64,000 bases of DNA from Comamonas testosteroni (GCF_003569915.1 NZ_KZ984441.1:124001-188000), one strand, 5' to 3'. Positions 28,185-36,875 are shown, numbered from the stretch's first letter. The notes: generated by a model not told the origin, from the letters alone. Made by a program: numbers and translations.

Positions 28185-28514
28185 TTACTTGGCGCGGCTG
28201 ACCTTGCTCACGTAAAGAGAGACAGCCGCAATATCGGCCTCACTCATGGTGGCCTTGAAGGAGGGCATGGCGCCAATGCCATCCTTGAGCGCGCGGGCCA
28301 CGCGGGCAGCGTCGGGCTGCAGCTCATCAAGCACGGGGCCGATGGCGCCTTCTGCACCCGCATCCTTGAGCGCATGGCAGACCGCGCAGGCGGGCACGGC
28401 GGCGGTCAGAAACAGTTCCTTGCCGCGCTTCATCTGGGCGGCTTCATCGGCATGCGCAAACCCTGCAACGGCAGACAGCAGGAGGGCGGCGAGGGTGTAT
28501 GTCTTCTTCATCAT
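28185..28514 (-). CDS. sorB: Cytochrome c subunit of sulfite dehydrogenase (SorB-like)
   Basis: 109 residues from the ATG at 28514 (a further ATG at 28529 is possible). Signal peptide MMKKTYTLAALLLSAVAGFAHA, then one c-type haem site CAVCH; a late Met in GAMPSFKATM is the likely distal ligand. Periplasmic. It is the last gene of a four-gene leftward unit (sigma, anti-sigma, molybdoenzyme, cytochrome) and would take electrons from SorA. Identification rests mainly on adjacency to sorA. Confidence 0.82.
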   Translation of the reverse strand: MMKKTYTLAALLLSAVAGFAHADEAAQMKRGKELFLTAAVPACAVCHALKDAGAEGAIGPVLDELQPDAARVARALKDGIGAMPSFKATMSEADIAAVSLYVSKVSRAK

Positions 28515-28583
28515 TTTTATGGATTCCATTCATCGGGAGTCAACCCCATGCCCTGCGCGGCAAGGCATGAGGCGTGGCGCAGA

Positions 28584-29798
28584 TCAGGCCACGGTCACAG
28601 TGACCGCGTGGTCGGCCCAACTGGTGTTGTTGTAGCCACTCTGGTTCTCGCCACGGGTTTCGGGCTGGACATTGCCCTTGTCATCCGTGGCGCGGCTGGC
28701 CAGGGTGTATGTGCCCTTGGGCAGATCGGCCTGCAGCGCAAACTGACGCCAGGCGTACTTGCCCATGTCGGGCCCGATCAGGCGGGCCTGCTTCCAGGTC
28801 TTGCCGCCGTCGATGGAGACTTCCACGCCCTTGATGGCGTTCATGCCGCCAAAGGCCACGCCCTGAATCTGCACCTTGCCCGCAGACTGGTTGCCGTCTT
28901 CGGGGATGGGACTGTTGATCCAGGACTTGACGCTCATCTCCTGCACCGAAGGCTGGCTGGGGTCGCCCTTGGCACCGGGGGGCGAGATACGGTAGCCGTG
29001 CGACATGATGTGCGCTTCGCTTTCCTTGGCGGTGAAAGCCAGCTGCTTGATGTACTTGATGTTGTTCACGCCGGTGTAGCCAGGCACGATCAGGCGCAGC
29101 GGGCCGCCATGCGCCAGCGAGACAGGCTCGCCATTCATCTCCCAGGCCAGCAACGCGTCCTGCATGGCGGCTGCGGGCACGGAGCGCTCCACCATCACGG
29201 TCTTGGGATCGATGCCTGCGGGCAGCACTTCGCCACCAGTGCCGGTCATGTAGACCATGCCATCGGCCACGCCACCCAGGGCCTTGACCACATCGCGCAC
29301 GGGCACGCCGCTCCAGACCACGCAGCCTGCTGCACCTACCGTCCACTGCGTGCCGCTGGGTTTGCTGGGGAAGAAGCCACGACCATTGCCAGAGCATTGC
29401 AGCACCATGGTCACGGTTTCCAGACCCATCTTTTTCAGCTCGGCCACGGTCAGCTTGGCGGGCTTCTTCACGCCGTCGATCTGCACAGCCCATGCATCAC
29501 GGTCGGCCACGATGGATTCAGGCGGCGTGGGCAGGTTGTTGCGCACATAGAGCTGATTGGTGGGCGTGATGACGCTGGAGCCAAAGGCGGAGCGCTTGGT
29601 CTCGATGGTCGTGCTGCTGTGGACGATGACAGCGTCCGCATTCTTGAAGCTGGCATAGCCGGGCAGCGGCTTGGCAGCAGATGCGGCAGCCTGCGCCAGC
29701 GCCTGACCTTGGAAACTGGCCAGACCGGCGGCCGCCAGTGCGCTGGCACTGCCAGTCAGCAGGCGGCGGCGGGGAAGGGATGCGGGGTTGTTTTGCAT
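28584..29798 (-). CDS. sorA: Sulfite dehydrogenase, molybdopterin subunit (SorA-like)
   Basis: 404-residue periplasmic molybdoenzyme oxidising sulfite to sulfate. Twin-arginine signal (LPRRRLLTGSASALAAAGL) for folded export. Sulfite-oxidase fold: IDGVKKPAKLTVAEL, the molybdenum cysteine in VLQCSGNGRG (Cys135), AAGCVVWSGVPVRDV, HGGPLRLIVPGYTGVNNIK, and a C-terminal immunoglobulin-like dimer domain (ISIDGGKTW-type segment, YAWRQF, LASRATDDKGNVQP). An AGGAG site precedes the ATG. Detoxifies sulfite from sulfonate or thiol catabolism (inference). Confidence 0.9.
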   Translation of the reverse strand: MQNNPASLPRRRLLTGSASALAAAGLASFQGQALAQAAASAAKPLPGYASFKNADAVIVHSSTTIETKRSAFGSSVITPTNQLYVRNNLPTPPESIVADRDAWAVQIDGVKKPAKLTVAELKKMGLETVTMVLQCSGNGRGFFPSKPSGTQWTVGAAGCVVWSGVPVRDVVKALGGVADGMVYMTGTGGEVLPAGIDPKTVMVERSVPAAAMQDALLAWEMNGEPVSLAHGGPLRLIVPGYTGVNNIKYIKQLAFTAKESEAHIMSHGYRISPPGAKGDPSQPSVQEMSVKSWINSPIPEDGNQSAGKVQIQGVAFGGMNAIKGVEVSIDGGKTWKQARLIGPDMGKYAWRQFALQADLPKGTYTLASRATDDKGNVQPETRGENQSGYNNTSWADHAVTVTVA

Positions 29799-29844
29799 GA
29801 TGTCTCCTCTTTGTGGTTAGGGAATGCAAACGGGAAAAAAGCTT

Positions 29845-30447
29845 CTAGCTGCTGGCCCGGCCCAGTGCGCGCGAGGCGACGGCCAGGGCCTGTTTTTTCT
29901 CGGCAATCAGCACCAGCGGGCGGCCTTCGCGCGAGCGCACGACCTGCCAGTAGGTGTTGGCCCACCAGCCTTTGCCGTCGGGAATGTGCTGGGGCTGATC
30001 AAAGGCCAGCACGGTAACGATGCCGCCTTTTTCAAAAAACGTGGTCAGGTGATACGCGCGGCTGCCGTCGATATCGCAGGGCCGCATCAGTTGGGTGTAG
30101 CCAGGCAGCTTCTCGTCGGCAGGCCAGTCCATGTGGCGGGCGATGTCGGCTTCGGGCATGAAGTTGCCGCGCAGCGTGCGCTCGTAGTACTCATGCTCGA
30201 TCGCCGAGCGCACCATCTCTGGCGGGCGCATGGCAAACACGGCCCCGGTGACGGAGCCACTGACCAGCAGGGCCGCAAACATGCGCTGCAGACCACGGCG
30301 GGCGTACCAGGGGGTGTGGCGCAGCAGGTGCGCGGGCGGCTCGCCGGGCTCGAAGGCCAATGCCAACTCGGCGCGGGCGCGCAGGTCGAACGCGGTGTCG
30401 AAAGAGGCATCGAAAGCGCTGTTGTCAGGTCGGTCTTGGGAGTTCAT
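29845..30447 (-). CDS. Probable anti-sigma factor with one membrane helix
   Basis: 200 residues. Acidic N-terminal cytosolic part (about 1-55), one helix (LQRMFAALLVSGSVTGAVFAM, about 56-76), then a periplasmic domain of about 120 residues (CDIDGSRAYHLTTFFEKGG, WWANTYWQVVRSREGRP). Its ATG overlaps the stop of the ECF sigma gene (ATGA, 30444-30447), the classic layout of a sigma/anti-sigma pair. No zinc-binding HxxxCxxC motif is present, so it is not a ZAS-type anti-sigma. The periplasmic part could sense sulfite or redox state (inference). Confidence 0.7.
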   Translation of the reverse strand: MNSQDRPDNSAFDASFDTAFDLRARAELALAFEPGEPPAHLLRHTPWYARRGLQRMFAALLVSGSVTGAVFAMRPPEMVRSAIEHEYYERTLRGNFMPEADIARHMDWPADEKLPGYTQLMRPCDIDGSRAYHLTTFFEKGGIVTVLAFDQPQHIPDGKGWWANTYWQVVRSREGRPLVLIAEKKQALAVASRALGRASS

Positions 30448-30977
30448 GGTGCACGCTTTCTCAGCTGTATCACGCTGGCGCCCGATGCACGGGCGGGTTC
30501 TTGCAGAGCGTTTTTAAGGGCTTCACGCGCCCGCGCCAGGCGCGAGAGCACGGTGCCGGGGGCAATGTCCAGCGCCTCGGCCATCTGGGCCGTGGGCATA
30601 TCGTCAAAGTAGTACAGCACCAGCACTTCGCGGTGAATGGGAGCGATGCGTGCCAGCGCCTTGACGACGTCGAGCTGGGCGTCGAGTGCATCGTGCTGAT
30701 GGCTGGCTTGCTCGCAGACCTCATCCATCGGCTGCTGCAGGTGCTGCGCAGGATCAAAGTGGCGAAAGGCGTGGCGGCGCATGATCTGGAACAGCCAGGC
30801 GCGGGCCATGCCAGGGTCGCGCAGCTGGTTGCGAAAGCGCCAGGCGCTGGTGAAGCAATCCTGCACCACATCCTCGGCAATCGCGCGCGAGCCGGTCAGC
30901 GCCCAGGCGCTGCGCAGCAGAAATCGGTAATGCTCGCGCACCCACTGGTTGTAGCGCGACTCGGCGGTGGAGATCAT
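30444..30977 (-). CDS. ECF-type RNA polymerase sigma factor
   Basis: 177 residues. Region 2: YRFLLRSAWALTGSRAIAEDVVQDCFTSAW with RAWLFQIMRR; region 4: LARIAPIHREVLVLYYFDDM with MAEALDIAPGTVLSRLARARE as the -35-binding helix-turn-helix. First gene of the leftward unit sigma / anti-sigma / sorA / sorB. In Sinorhizobium meliloti an ECF sigma is known to control a sulfite dehydrogenase, so local control of sorAB is likely. GGAATGAAA about 45 bases upstream of the ATG resembles an ECF -35 element, suggesting autoregulation (weak). Confidence 0.9.
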   Translation of the reverse strand: MISTAESRYNQWVREHYRFLLRSAWALTGSRAIAEDVVQDCFTSAWRFRNQLRDPGMARAWLFQIMRRHAFRHFDPAQHLQQPMDEVCEQASHQHDALDAQLDVVKALARIAPIHREVLVLYYFDDMPTAQMAEALDIAPGTVLSRLARAREALKNALQEPARASGASVIQLRKRAP

Positions 30978-31057
30978 GTGGCTAAAGAGCGCGCTGCCGC
31001 GACTTTCATTCCATGCCCTGCCGAATATTTTTTGAGCTGAATTTCAAAAATCAGCAT

Positions 31058-31108
31058 CAAATTGGCCTCTAGTCCATGATTTGTATAGGCTGGCAGCTAT
31101 AAATTTTG
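31058..31108. repeat. AT-type dispersed intergenic repeat
   Basis: AAATTGGCCTCTAGTCCATG, then TTGTATAGGCTGGCAGCTATAAA. Near-identical in layout to the copy at 2010. Its end overlaps the last codons of the AraC-type gene. Confidence 0.65.
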
Positions 31109-32044
31109 AGTATGCATGCCAAAGAACTGCGCAGGCGGCATGCCCACGGTGCGGCGCACCATGGCACTGAAGGCACTGGGGCTGTAGTCCAGCTCGGCGG
31201 CAATGCGCTGAATGGGCCAGTTGCGCGCGGCCAGGCTGACGGCATGGGCCAGCACGACTTGCTGGCGCCACTGGGTGAAGCTGCATTCCAGCTCCTGCCT
31301 GAAAAGCCGCGCCACGGTGCGCGGGCTGGCTCCTGTGTCGCGTGCCCAGTCTTCCAGCGTTTCAAAGCGCGTGGGGTCGGCCAGCACGTCTTCGCACAGC
31401 AGCCGCAAACGCTTGTCCTGCGGCAGCTTCACGCCCAGTTGCACCTCACTGGCACGGCGCAGTTCGTCGAGCAGCAGCTCGCTCAGGTGGTGTTCACGCG
31501 CTCTGTCCTGCTCGGACAACTGCAGGCTGTCATCGGGCAGCGTGGGCAACTCGCGCGCCACGGCGCGCAGCAGGTCGGATGCATTGAGCACGCGGCACTG
31601 CCGCCATGCGGCCTCTTGCTCCACACCCACATTGGGGCCGCAGCGGCCATTGGTTTGATAGAAGTACATGGTGCGCAGGTCCGCGCTTTCAACCATGGTC
31701 ACCGCATGCTCCATGCCCGGCGGCACCCATAGCGCGCGCGAGGGCGGCACGATGAAGGTGCCCTGCGCCACCGTGAGGCGGATGGTGCCCGTGGTGGAGA
31801 TAGCCAGCTGCGCCCAGGGGTGGCGGTGTGGCTTAACCTGGGTGTCGGCCTCCAGCCAGCGGCATTTGGCGCGCACGGGACGCACTGCCGTCGGCATGTA
31901 GAGATGCGGGGTGATGGTCTCCACATAGGCCGTGGCCTTGCCCGCACGCAAAGGCTCTGCCGGGGGCTGGGCCTGCTGCATCTCGGCCCAGCGCTGGAGG
32001 TAGGGTGCAGCAGACATTTCAGGGGTGGTGGGCGGGGTCGTCAT
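31097..32044 (-). CDS. AraC-family regulator with N-terminal cupin domain
   Basis: 315 residues from the ATG at 32044. Cupin-like sensor domain (about 40-140: KPHRHPWAQLAISTTGTIRL, PPSRALWVPPGMEHAV), then a C-terminal double helix-turn-helix (DWARDTGASPRTVARLF and IAAELDYSPSAFSAMVRRTVGM). This architecture matches NimR/YeaM-type regulators that sit divergent from an MFS exporter gene, which is exactly the layout here. The open frame continues far upstream but across the MFS gene on the other strand. The effector is unknown. Confidence 0.85.
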   Translation of the reverse strand: MTTPPTTPEMSAAPYLQRWAEMQQAQPPAEPLRAGKATAYVETITPHLYMPTAVRPVRAKCRWLEADTQVKPHRHPWAQLAISTTGTIRLTVAQGTFIVPPSRALWVPPGMEHAVTMVESADLRTMYFYQTNGRCGPNVGVEQEAAWRQCRVLNASDLLRAVARELPTLPDDSLQLSEQDRAREHHLSELLLDELRRASEVQLGVKLPQDKRLRLLCEDVLADPTRFETLEDWARDTGASPRTVARLFRQELECSFTQWRQQVVLAHAVSLAARNWPIQRIAAELDYSPSAFSAMVRRTVGMPPAQFFGMHTQNL

Positions 32045-32057
32045 GGCTTGGCGGGTT

Positions 32058-32119
32058 TGCGACAGTAATTGGCAGACTATCGCATACAAGACGCGACACC
32101 TCTGCCTAAGATGCGACAC
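32058..32119. promoter_or_regulatory. Candidate AraC-type operator in the divergent spacer
   Basis: Direct copies of a GCGACA(C) word start at 32058 (TGCGACA), 32092 (CGCGACAC) and 32112 (TGCGACAC); the last two are exactly 20 bases apart, two helix turns. A reverse-facing ATCGCA word lies at 32080. This is the usual shape of an AraC-family site. The third copy would sit inside the MFS gene if its start were 32111, which favours the ATG at 32120. Confidence 0.5.
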
Positions 32120-33397
32120 ATGAACCGCCCTGCCTCCACAACACCTCAAAACCAGGCGCCAGAGACACTGCGCAGCGATGTGCGCACCATCAGCCTCATC
32201 GGTCTGGCCCATGGCTCCTCGCACTTTTTTCACTTGTTGCTGCCGCCACTGTTTCCGTGGCTGATCAAGGACTTTGGCTACAGCTACGCCGAGCTGAGCG
32301 TGCTGGTCTCGCTGTTCTTCATTGTCTCGGGCACCGGTCAGGCGCTTGCCGGTTTTGCCGTGGACCGCTTTGGCGCGCGCCCCATTCTGTTTGCCGCGCT
32401 TTCCAGCTTTGCCGTGGCGGGCCTGATCGCCAGCACGGCCACGGGCTACACCATGCTGCTGGCGGCCTCGTTCTTTGCGGGCCTGGGCAATGCTCCCTTC
32501 CACCCGGTGGATTTCACGATTTTGAACAAGCGCGTGTCGCCACAGCGCATTGGCCATGGCTTCTCGGTGCATGGCCTGTCCGGCAATATTGGCTGGGCGC
32601 TGGCTCCGCTGTTCATGGCGGGCATCACCACTGCGACTGGCTCCTGGCGCACAGCCTGCCTGTGCGGCGCCATCTGGGCGCTGGTGGTGCTGGCCATCAT
32701 GGTCTACAACCGCGATGCGCTCGATGACCGTGCCGAATCGGCCAATGCTGCTGCCAAGCCTGCCGCCAATGCCGCAGCCGCGCCTCAGGAGCACCCCATG
32801 GCCTTCATGAAGCTGCCATCGGTGTGGTTGTGCTTCTCCTTCTTCTTCTGGAGCACCTGCGCGCTCAGCGCCATCCAGACCTTTGCCAGCCCGGCCATGC
32901 AGGCCATGTACCAGCTGCCGCTATCGGTCACCGCGCTGATCGTGACGGGCTATATGCTCTGCGGCGCGGCCGGCATGGTGGTGGGCGGCTTTCTGGTGGG
33001 CCGCGTGCAGCGGCTTGAGAAAGTGATCTCGATCTGCATGCTGGGCTCTGCTTTGCTGCTGTTCATCGTGGGCACCGGTGTTCTGCCGGGCATGGCGGGC
33101 GTGGTGGTGGCTTCGCTGGCCGGTATCGGCACCGGTCTGGCCGGGCCTTCGCGTGACATGCTGATCAAGCGCGCTGCGCCCCCTGGGGCGACAGGCCGCG
33201 TCTATGGCACGGTGTACTCGGGCCTTGATCTGGGCTTTTGCCTGGCCGCGCCCGTGTTCGGCTACATGCTGGACCATCACATGAACAACGCCGTGTTCTA
33301 CGGCTCGGCCATTGCACTGGTGCTGTCCGTGGTGTCTGCCGTCATCGTCGGCGACGGGGTGAGCAAGAAGAACAAGCCGGTACCAGCTGCGGCCTGA
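32120..33397 (+). CDS. Major facilitator superfamily transporter
   Basis: 425 residues with about 12 hydrophobic segments. Opens MNRPASTTPQNQA; ATG at 32111 would add three residues, and neither start has a clear ribosome site. Seen: HFFHLLLPPLFPWLIKDFG in helix 1, the loop-2/3 motif GFAVDRFGARPI and a central hydrophilic loop rich in Ala. The N-terminal half resembles fosmidomycin-resistance-like MFS exporters (FHPVDFTILN, GHGFSVHGLSGNIGW). Divergent from the cupin/AraC regulator, which probably controls it. Substrate unknown. Confidence 0.83.
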   Translation: MNRPASTTPQNQAPETLRSDVRTISLIGLAHGSSHFFHLLLPPLFPWLIKDFGYSYAELSVLVSLFFIVSGTGQALAGFAVDRFGARPILFAALSSFAVAGLIASTATGYTMLLAASFFAGLGNAPFHPVDFTILNKRVSPQRIGHGFSVHGLSGNIGWALAPLFMAGITTATGSWRTACLCGAIWALVVLAIMVYNRDALDDRAESANAAAKPAANAAAAPQEHPMAFMKLPSVWLCFSFFFWSTCALSAIQTFASPAMQAMYQLPLSVTALIVTGYMLCGAAGMVVGGFLVGRVQRLEKVISICMLGSALLLFIVGTGVLPGMAGVVVASLAGIGTGLAGPSRDMLIKRAAPPGATGRVYGTVYSGLDLGFCLAAPVFGYMLDHHMNNAVFYGSAIALVLSVVSAVIVGDGVSKKNKPVPAAA

Positions 33398-33424
33398 TCA
33401 CCGCCCCAGCTCCCAAACCAAGCC

Positions 33425-33449
33425 AAGCCCTGCCCCGCAGGGCTTTTTT
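33425..33449 (+). terminator. Intrinsic terminator
   Basis: Stem AAGCCCTGC / GCAGGGCTT with a CCC loop and T6 after it, 28 bases after the MFS stop. Confidence 0.92.
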
Positions 33450-33629
33450 CATGCTGTAACAAGCTCTGGTGTTTACCCCCAGTCTTTGCGCGCCGCTGCC
33501 GCAGACCCGGCTGCTAAGCTGCAATGCTTGAGTGGCATACCGCCCTTGCACTGATTGGCTGGTGCACTATCAAAAACAAAGCAGCAGCCTTTCATCCCCT
33601 CGCCTCAACCCAGACAGGAGACTCCCCTC

Positions 33630-34910
33630 ATGCCTTCCCCCGCTTTCGCCCTCTTTCGCGCCGCACCGCTGGCACTGGTCCTGGCCCTTGGCAGCGCTTA
33701 CGCAGCCCCGCAGACCGAGCTGCTGGACTTTGCCAAGAAGGAACAGCAGCCCTACCTGGATACGCTGCGTGATCTGGTGCATATCGAGTCCGGCAGCAAG
33801 GATGTGGAAGGCGTGAAGAAGATTGCCGAATACGTGGCCGGCAAGCTGCGCGCGCAGGGCGGCAAGGTCGAGGTCATCACCCCCACGGACGTTTACCGCC
33901 TGGACGACACACCCGAGAAGATCGGCCCCATGGTGCATGCCGAATTCAAGGGCAAGGGCACCAGCCGCATCATGCTGATTGCGCATATGGACACGGTGTA
34001 CCTGCCCGGCATGATCAAGGACCAGCCTTTCCGCATCGATGGCGACAAGGCCTATGGCCTGGGCATTGCCGACGACAAGCAGGGCGTGGCGCTGATTCTG
34101 CACATCGTGCCCATGCTCAAGAAGCTGGGCATTGAGGACTTTGGCACGCTGACCGTGCTTATCAATGGCGACGAGGAAATCAGCTCGCCCGGCGCGCGCA
34201 GCACCATCGTGCGCCTGGGCGCGGAGCAGGACGCCGTGTTCAGCTTTGAAGGCGGCGGCACCGACGGCAGCCTGCGCCTGGCCACCAGCGGCATCGGCTC
34301 GGCCTACCTCAAGGTCATCGGCAAGGCATCGCACGCCGGAGCCAAGCCCGAGGATGGCGTGAACTCGCTGTACGAAATCTCGCACCAGATTCTGCAGATG
34401 AAGGACCTGTCCAAGCCCGAGCAAGGCCTCAAGCTGAACTGGACCGTGTCCAAGGCCGGTACCAATCGCAATGTGATTCCCGCCGAATCCACGGCCCAGG
34501 CCGATGCACGCGCGCTGAAGGTGGACGATTTCACGGCACTGGAAAAAGCCATGCAGGAAAAGATCACCCACAAGCTGCTGCCCGCCAGCAAGGTGGAGCT
34601 GAAGTTTGAAGTGCGCCGCCCACCGCTGGAGGCCAATGCCGTCGGCATCCAGCTGGCCAAGCACGCGCAAGGCATTTACGACCAGGAGCTGAGCCTGCCC
34701 ATGAAGGTGATGGAAAAGGCTACGGGCGGCGGCACGGACGCGGCTTTTGCGGCTCTCAAGAGCAAGGGCGGCGTGATCGAGGGCTTTGGCCTGTCGGGCT
34801 ACGGCGCGCACTCCAACGACGCCGAATATGTGCAGATCAGCACCATCGCACCGCGCCTGTACCTAGCCGCACGCATGATTCAGGACCTGTCTCGCGGTCA
34901 GATCAAGTGA
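33630..34910 (+). CDS. M20 family metallopeptidase, glutamate carboxypeptidase (CPG2-like)
   Basis: 426 residues from the ATG at 33630 with AGGAG upstream. Signal peptide (FALFRAAPLALVLALGSAYAA), so periplasmic. Di-zinc M20 core: LIAHMDTVY (His/Asp), GLGIADDKQG (bridging Asp), INGDEEISSPGA (catalytic Glu pair), FEGGGTDGSLRLA and a terminal AHSNDAEYV with the last His. A dimerisation domain is inserted at about 210-325 (IGKASHAGAKPEDGVNS). Length and motifs fit carboxypeptidase G2, which removes C-terminal glutamate from folates. Single gene. Confidence 0.88.
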   Translation: MPSPAFALFRAAPLALVLALGSAYAAPQTELLDFAKKEQQPYLDTLRDLVHIESGSKDVEGVKKIAEYVAGKLRAQGGKVEVITPTDVYRLDDTPEKIGPMVHAEFKGKGTSRIMLIAHMDTVYLPGMIKDQPFRIDGDKAYGLGIADDKQGVALILHIVPMLKKLGIEDFGTLTVLINGDEEISSPGARSTIVRLGAEQDAVFSFEGGGTDGSLRLATSGIGSAYLKVIGKASHAGAKPEDGVNSLYEISHQILQMKDLSKPEQGLKLNWTVSKAGTNRNVIPAESTAQADARALKVDDFTALEKAMQEKITHKLLPASKVELKFEVRRPPLEANAVGIQLAKHAQGIYDQELSLPMKVMEKATGGGTDAAFAALKSKGGVIEGFGLSGYGAHSNDAEYVQISTIAPRLYLAARMIQDLSRGQIK

Positions 34911-34916
34911 TGCAAA

Positions 34917-34965
34917 TTTGATAGCCGCCCGCCTTTTCAATCTCTGGACTGGAGGGCAAAAAACC
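34917..34965. repeat. AT-type dispersed intergenic repeat (reverse orientation)
   Basis: TTTGATAGCCGCCCGCCTTTTC, then CTCTGGACTGGAGGGCAAAA: GATAGC plus TGGACTgGAGGG correspond to the reversed repeat order at 25617. Confidence 0.5.
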
Positions 34966-34967
34966 TC

Positions 34968-34995
34968 AAAAGAGCTGCTTCGGGCAGCTCTTTTT
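34968..34995 (+). terminator. Intrinsic terminator
   Basis: Stem AAAAGAGCTGC / GCAGCTCTTTT with a TTCGG loop and T5, after the M20 peptidase gene. Confidence 0.93.
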
Positions 34996-35092
34996 CATGG
35001 CGCGCTCAAGCAGCGCATCTGTCGCCTACCCTACTGACTGCAACCCGCCCAATCCCTACATTGATGGCACCAACGATGAAGGAGACAAGCCC

Positions 35093-35866
35093 GTGAGCAC
35101 CGCATCCCTGAACATTCCCAGCGTGCAGCATCTGGTCAGCCCCGAAGAGTGGCAGCTGCGCGTGGACCTGGCCGCCTGCTACCGGCTGGTGGCGCAATAC
35201 GGCTGGAGCGATCTGGTCTTCACCCACATCAGCGCGCGCCTGCCAGGGCCGGAGCATCACTTTCTCATCAACCCCTACGGGCTGATGTTTGACGAAATCA
35301 CGGCCTCGTCTCTGGTCAAGGTGGACATGAGCTGCAACAAGCTCATGGACTCACCCTTCCCCGTCAACCCTGCCGGCTTCGTCATCCACAGCGCCGTGCA
35401 TGCCGTGCGCCCCGATGTGCAATGCGTGCTGCACACCCATACGCGCGCCGGTGTGGGCGTGGCGGCGCAGAAGAAGGGGCTGCTGCCCATCAGCCAGCAA
35501 AGCACGTTTGTGCTGGCCTCGCTGGCCTATCACGACTATGAGGGCGTGGCCTTTCGCGAAGACGAGGCACCGCGCCTGCAGGCCGATATGGGCGCAGCCA
35601 ACTTCCTCATGCTGCGCAACCATGGCTTGCTGACCTGCGGCGCGACGATTGCCGATGCCTTCCTCGGCATGTATGTGTTCGAGTCCGCCTGCCAGATTCA
35701 GCTGGCTGCCCAGTCCGGCGGCAGCGAACTGACCGAGGTGAACCCTCAGATCATTCAGGGCGTGGCCCATGCCATGAAGGTGCAGACCGGCGGGCTGGGT
35801 GGCCAGTTTGCCTGGCCCGCGCTGCTGCGCAAGCTGGACCGCACCGACCCCAGCTATCGAAACTGA
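35093..35866 (+). CDS. Class II aldolase/adducin family protein
   Basis: 257 residues from a GTG at 35093, chosen because GGAG lies at the right distance and homology begins soon after (SVQHLVSPEEWQLRVDLAACYRL). Class II aldolase fold: GWSDLVFTHISARLPG, NPYGLMFDEITASSLVKVD, zinc His pair in VLHTHTRAGVGVA and a third in LRNHGLLTCG. Such proteins include sugar-phosphate aldolases and decarboxylases; this adducin-like group has no firmly known substrate. Stands alone between terminators. Confidence 0.85.
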   Translation: MSTASLNIPSVQHLVSPEEWQLRVDLAACYRLVAQYGWSDLVFTHISARLPGPEHHFLINPYGLMFDEITASSLVKVDMSCNKLMDSPFPVNPAGFVIHSAVHAVRPDVQCVLHTHTRAGVGVAAQKKGLLPISQQSTFVLASLAYHDYEGVAFREDEAPRLQADMGAANFLMLRNHGLLTCGATIADAFLGMYVFESACQIQLAAQSGGSELTEVNPQIIQGVAHAMKVQTGGLGGQFAWPALLRKLDRTDPSYRN

Positions 35867-35885
35867 AGCACCTGCCGTAATAACA

Positions 35886-35914
35886 AAAAGGGCATCCGAG
35901 AGGATGCCCTTTGT
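35886..35914. terminator. Bidirectional intrinsic terminator
   Basis: Stem AAAGGGCATCC / GGATGCCCTTT with a GAGA loop between the convergent aldolase and parB genes; A- and T-rich flanks suit both directions. Confidence 0.9.
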
Positions 35915-35930
35915 TTTTGGAAGAAGGTAC

Positions 35931-36860
35931 TCAGCCTTCGCCGCGCAGTTTTTCAATGATGCCGTTGAGCTCGTCCAGCGAACCGAACTGGATGGCGATC
36001 TCGCCCATTTCCTGCACCTTGCCATGGCGACGCACAGTCTTCTTGATGCGCACCTCCACATCGGCCGTGAGCAGGTCGGACAGCTCTTCCTCGATGCGCT
36101 TCACATCGCGGGACTTGCCGTCCTTCTTGGCCTTCTGGCGCGTCAGGCTGAACTCGGCACCGATCTTCTTGACCAGCGATTCGGCCTCGCGCACCGACAT
36201 CTTCTTGGCTGCAATCTGGTTGCCAGCGGTGATCTGCGTGGCTCGGTCCAGCGTCAGCAGCGCACGGGCATGGCCCATGTCGATGTCACCAGCCATCAGC
36301 ATGGTCTGCACGGGCTCGGCCAGATTCAGCAGGCGCAGCAGATTGGTGGCGGCGCTGCGCGAGCGGCCCACGGCCTGCGCGGCCTGCTCATGCGTCAGGC
36401 CAAACTCCTTGACCAGACGCGACAGGCCCTGCGCTTCTTCCAGCGGGTTCAGGTCTTCACGCTGAATGTTCTCGATCAGCGCCATGGCGGCGGCGGCTTC
36501 GTCCGGCACCTCGCGCACCAGCACCGGCACTTCGGCCAGACCAGCCAGACGCGCAGCACGGAAACGCCGTTCACCGGCAATGATTTCGTACTTGCCTGCG
36601 TTGTCGCCCTTGGCCAGCTGGCGCACCAAAATTGGCTGCATGATGCCCTGAGCCTTGATGCTCTCGGCCAGCTCATACAGCGCGCCCTCGTCCATGCGCG
36701 TGCGCGGCTGGTACTGGCCGGCCACCATCACATCGAGCGACAGCACGCTGGGCAGACCGCTGGTCTGCGTGCTGGTTGCGGCTTCTTCCTTCTCGCTGAC
36801 CTTGGGGCCCAGCAGGGCTTCCAGACCACGTCCCAGGCCCTTGGGTTTCTTAGTCACCAT
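35931..36860 (-). CDS. parB: Chromosome partitioning protein ParB (CTPase, parS-binding)
   Basis: 309 residues. N-terminal GLGRGLEALLG ParA-contact motif, CTP-binding IIAGERRFRAARLAG and ALIENIQREDLNPLEEAQG, helix-turn-helix FGLTHEQAAQAVGRSRSAATNLLRL for parS binding (about 150-190), and a C-terminal dimerisation domain (EMGEIAIQFGSLDELNGIIEKL). ParB loads at parS and spreads along DNA to organise the origin region. It is last in the leftward mnmG-rsmG-lysE-parA-hydrolase-parB run, separated from parA by the hydrolase gene. Five parS-like sites lie within 12 kb. Confidence 0.97.
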   Translation of the reverse strand: MVTKKPKGLGRGLEALLGPKVSEKEEAATSTQTSGLPSVLSLDVMVAGQYQPRTRMDEGALYELAESIKAQGIMQPILVRQLAKGDNAGKYEIIAGERRFRAARLAGLAEVPVLVREVPDEAAAAMALIENIQREDLNPLEEAQGLSRLVKEFGLTHEQAAQAVGRSRSAATNLLRLLNLAEPVQTMLMAGDIDMGHARALLTLDRATQITAGNQIAAKKMSVREAESLVKKIGAEFSLTRQKAKKDGKSRDVKRIEEELSDLLTADVEVRIKKTVRRHGKVQEMGEIAIQFGSLDELNGIIEKLRGEG

Positions 36861-36875
36861 TGCTGAAATCTTTCC

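Noticed and set aside
28110-30017. 635-residue + strand frame across sorB and sorA
   Set aside because: His/Gly/Ala-rich antisense shadow; the minus strand encodes the sulfite dehydrogenase subunits.
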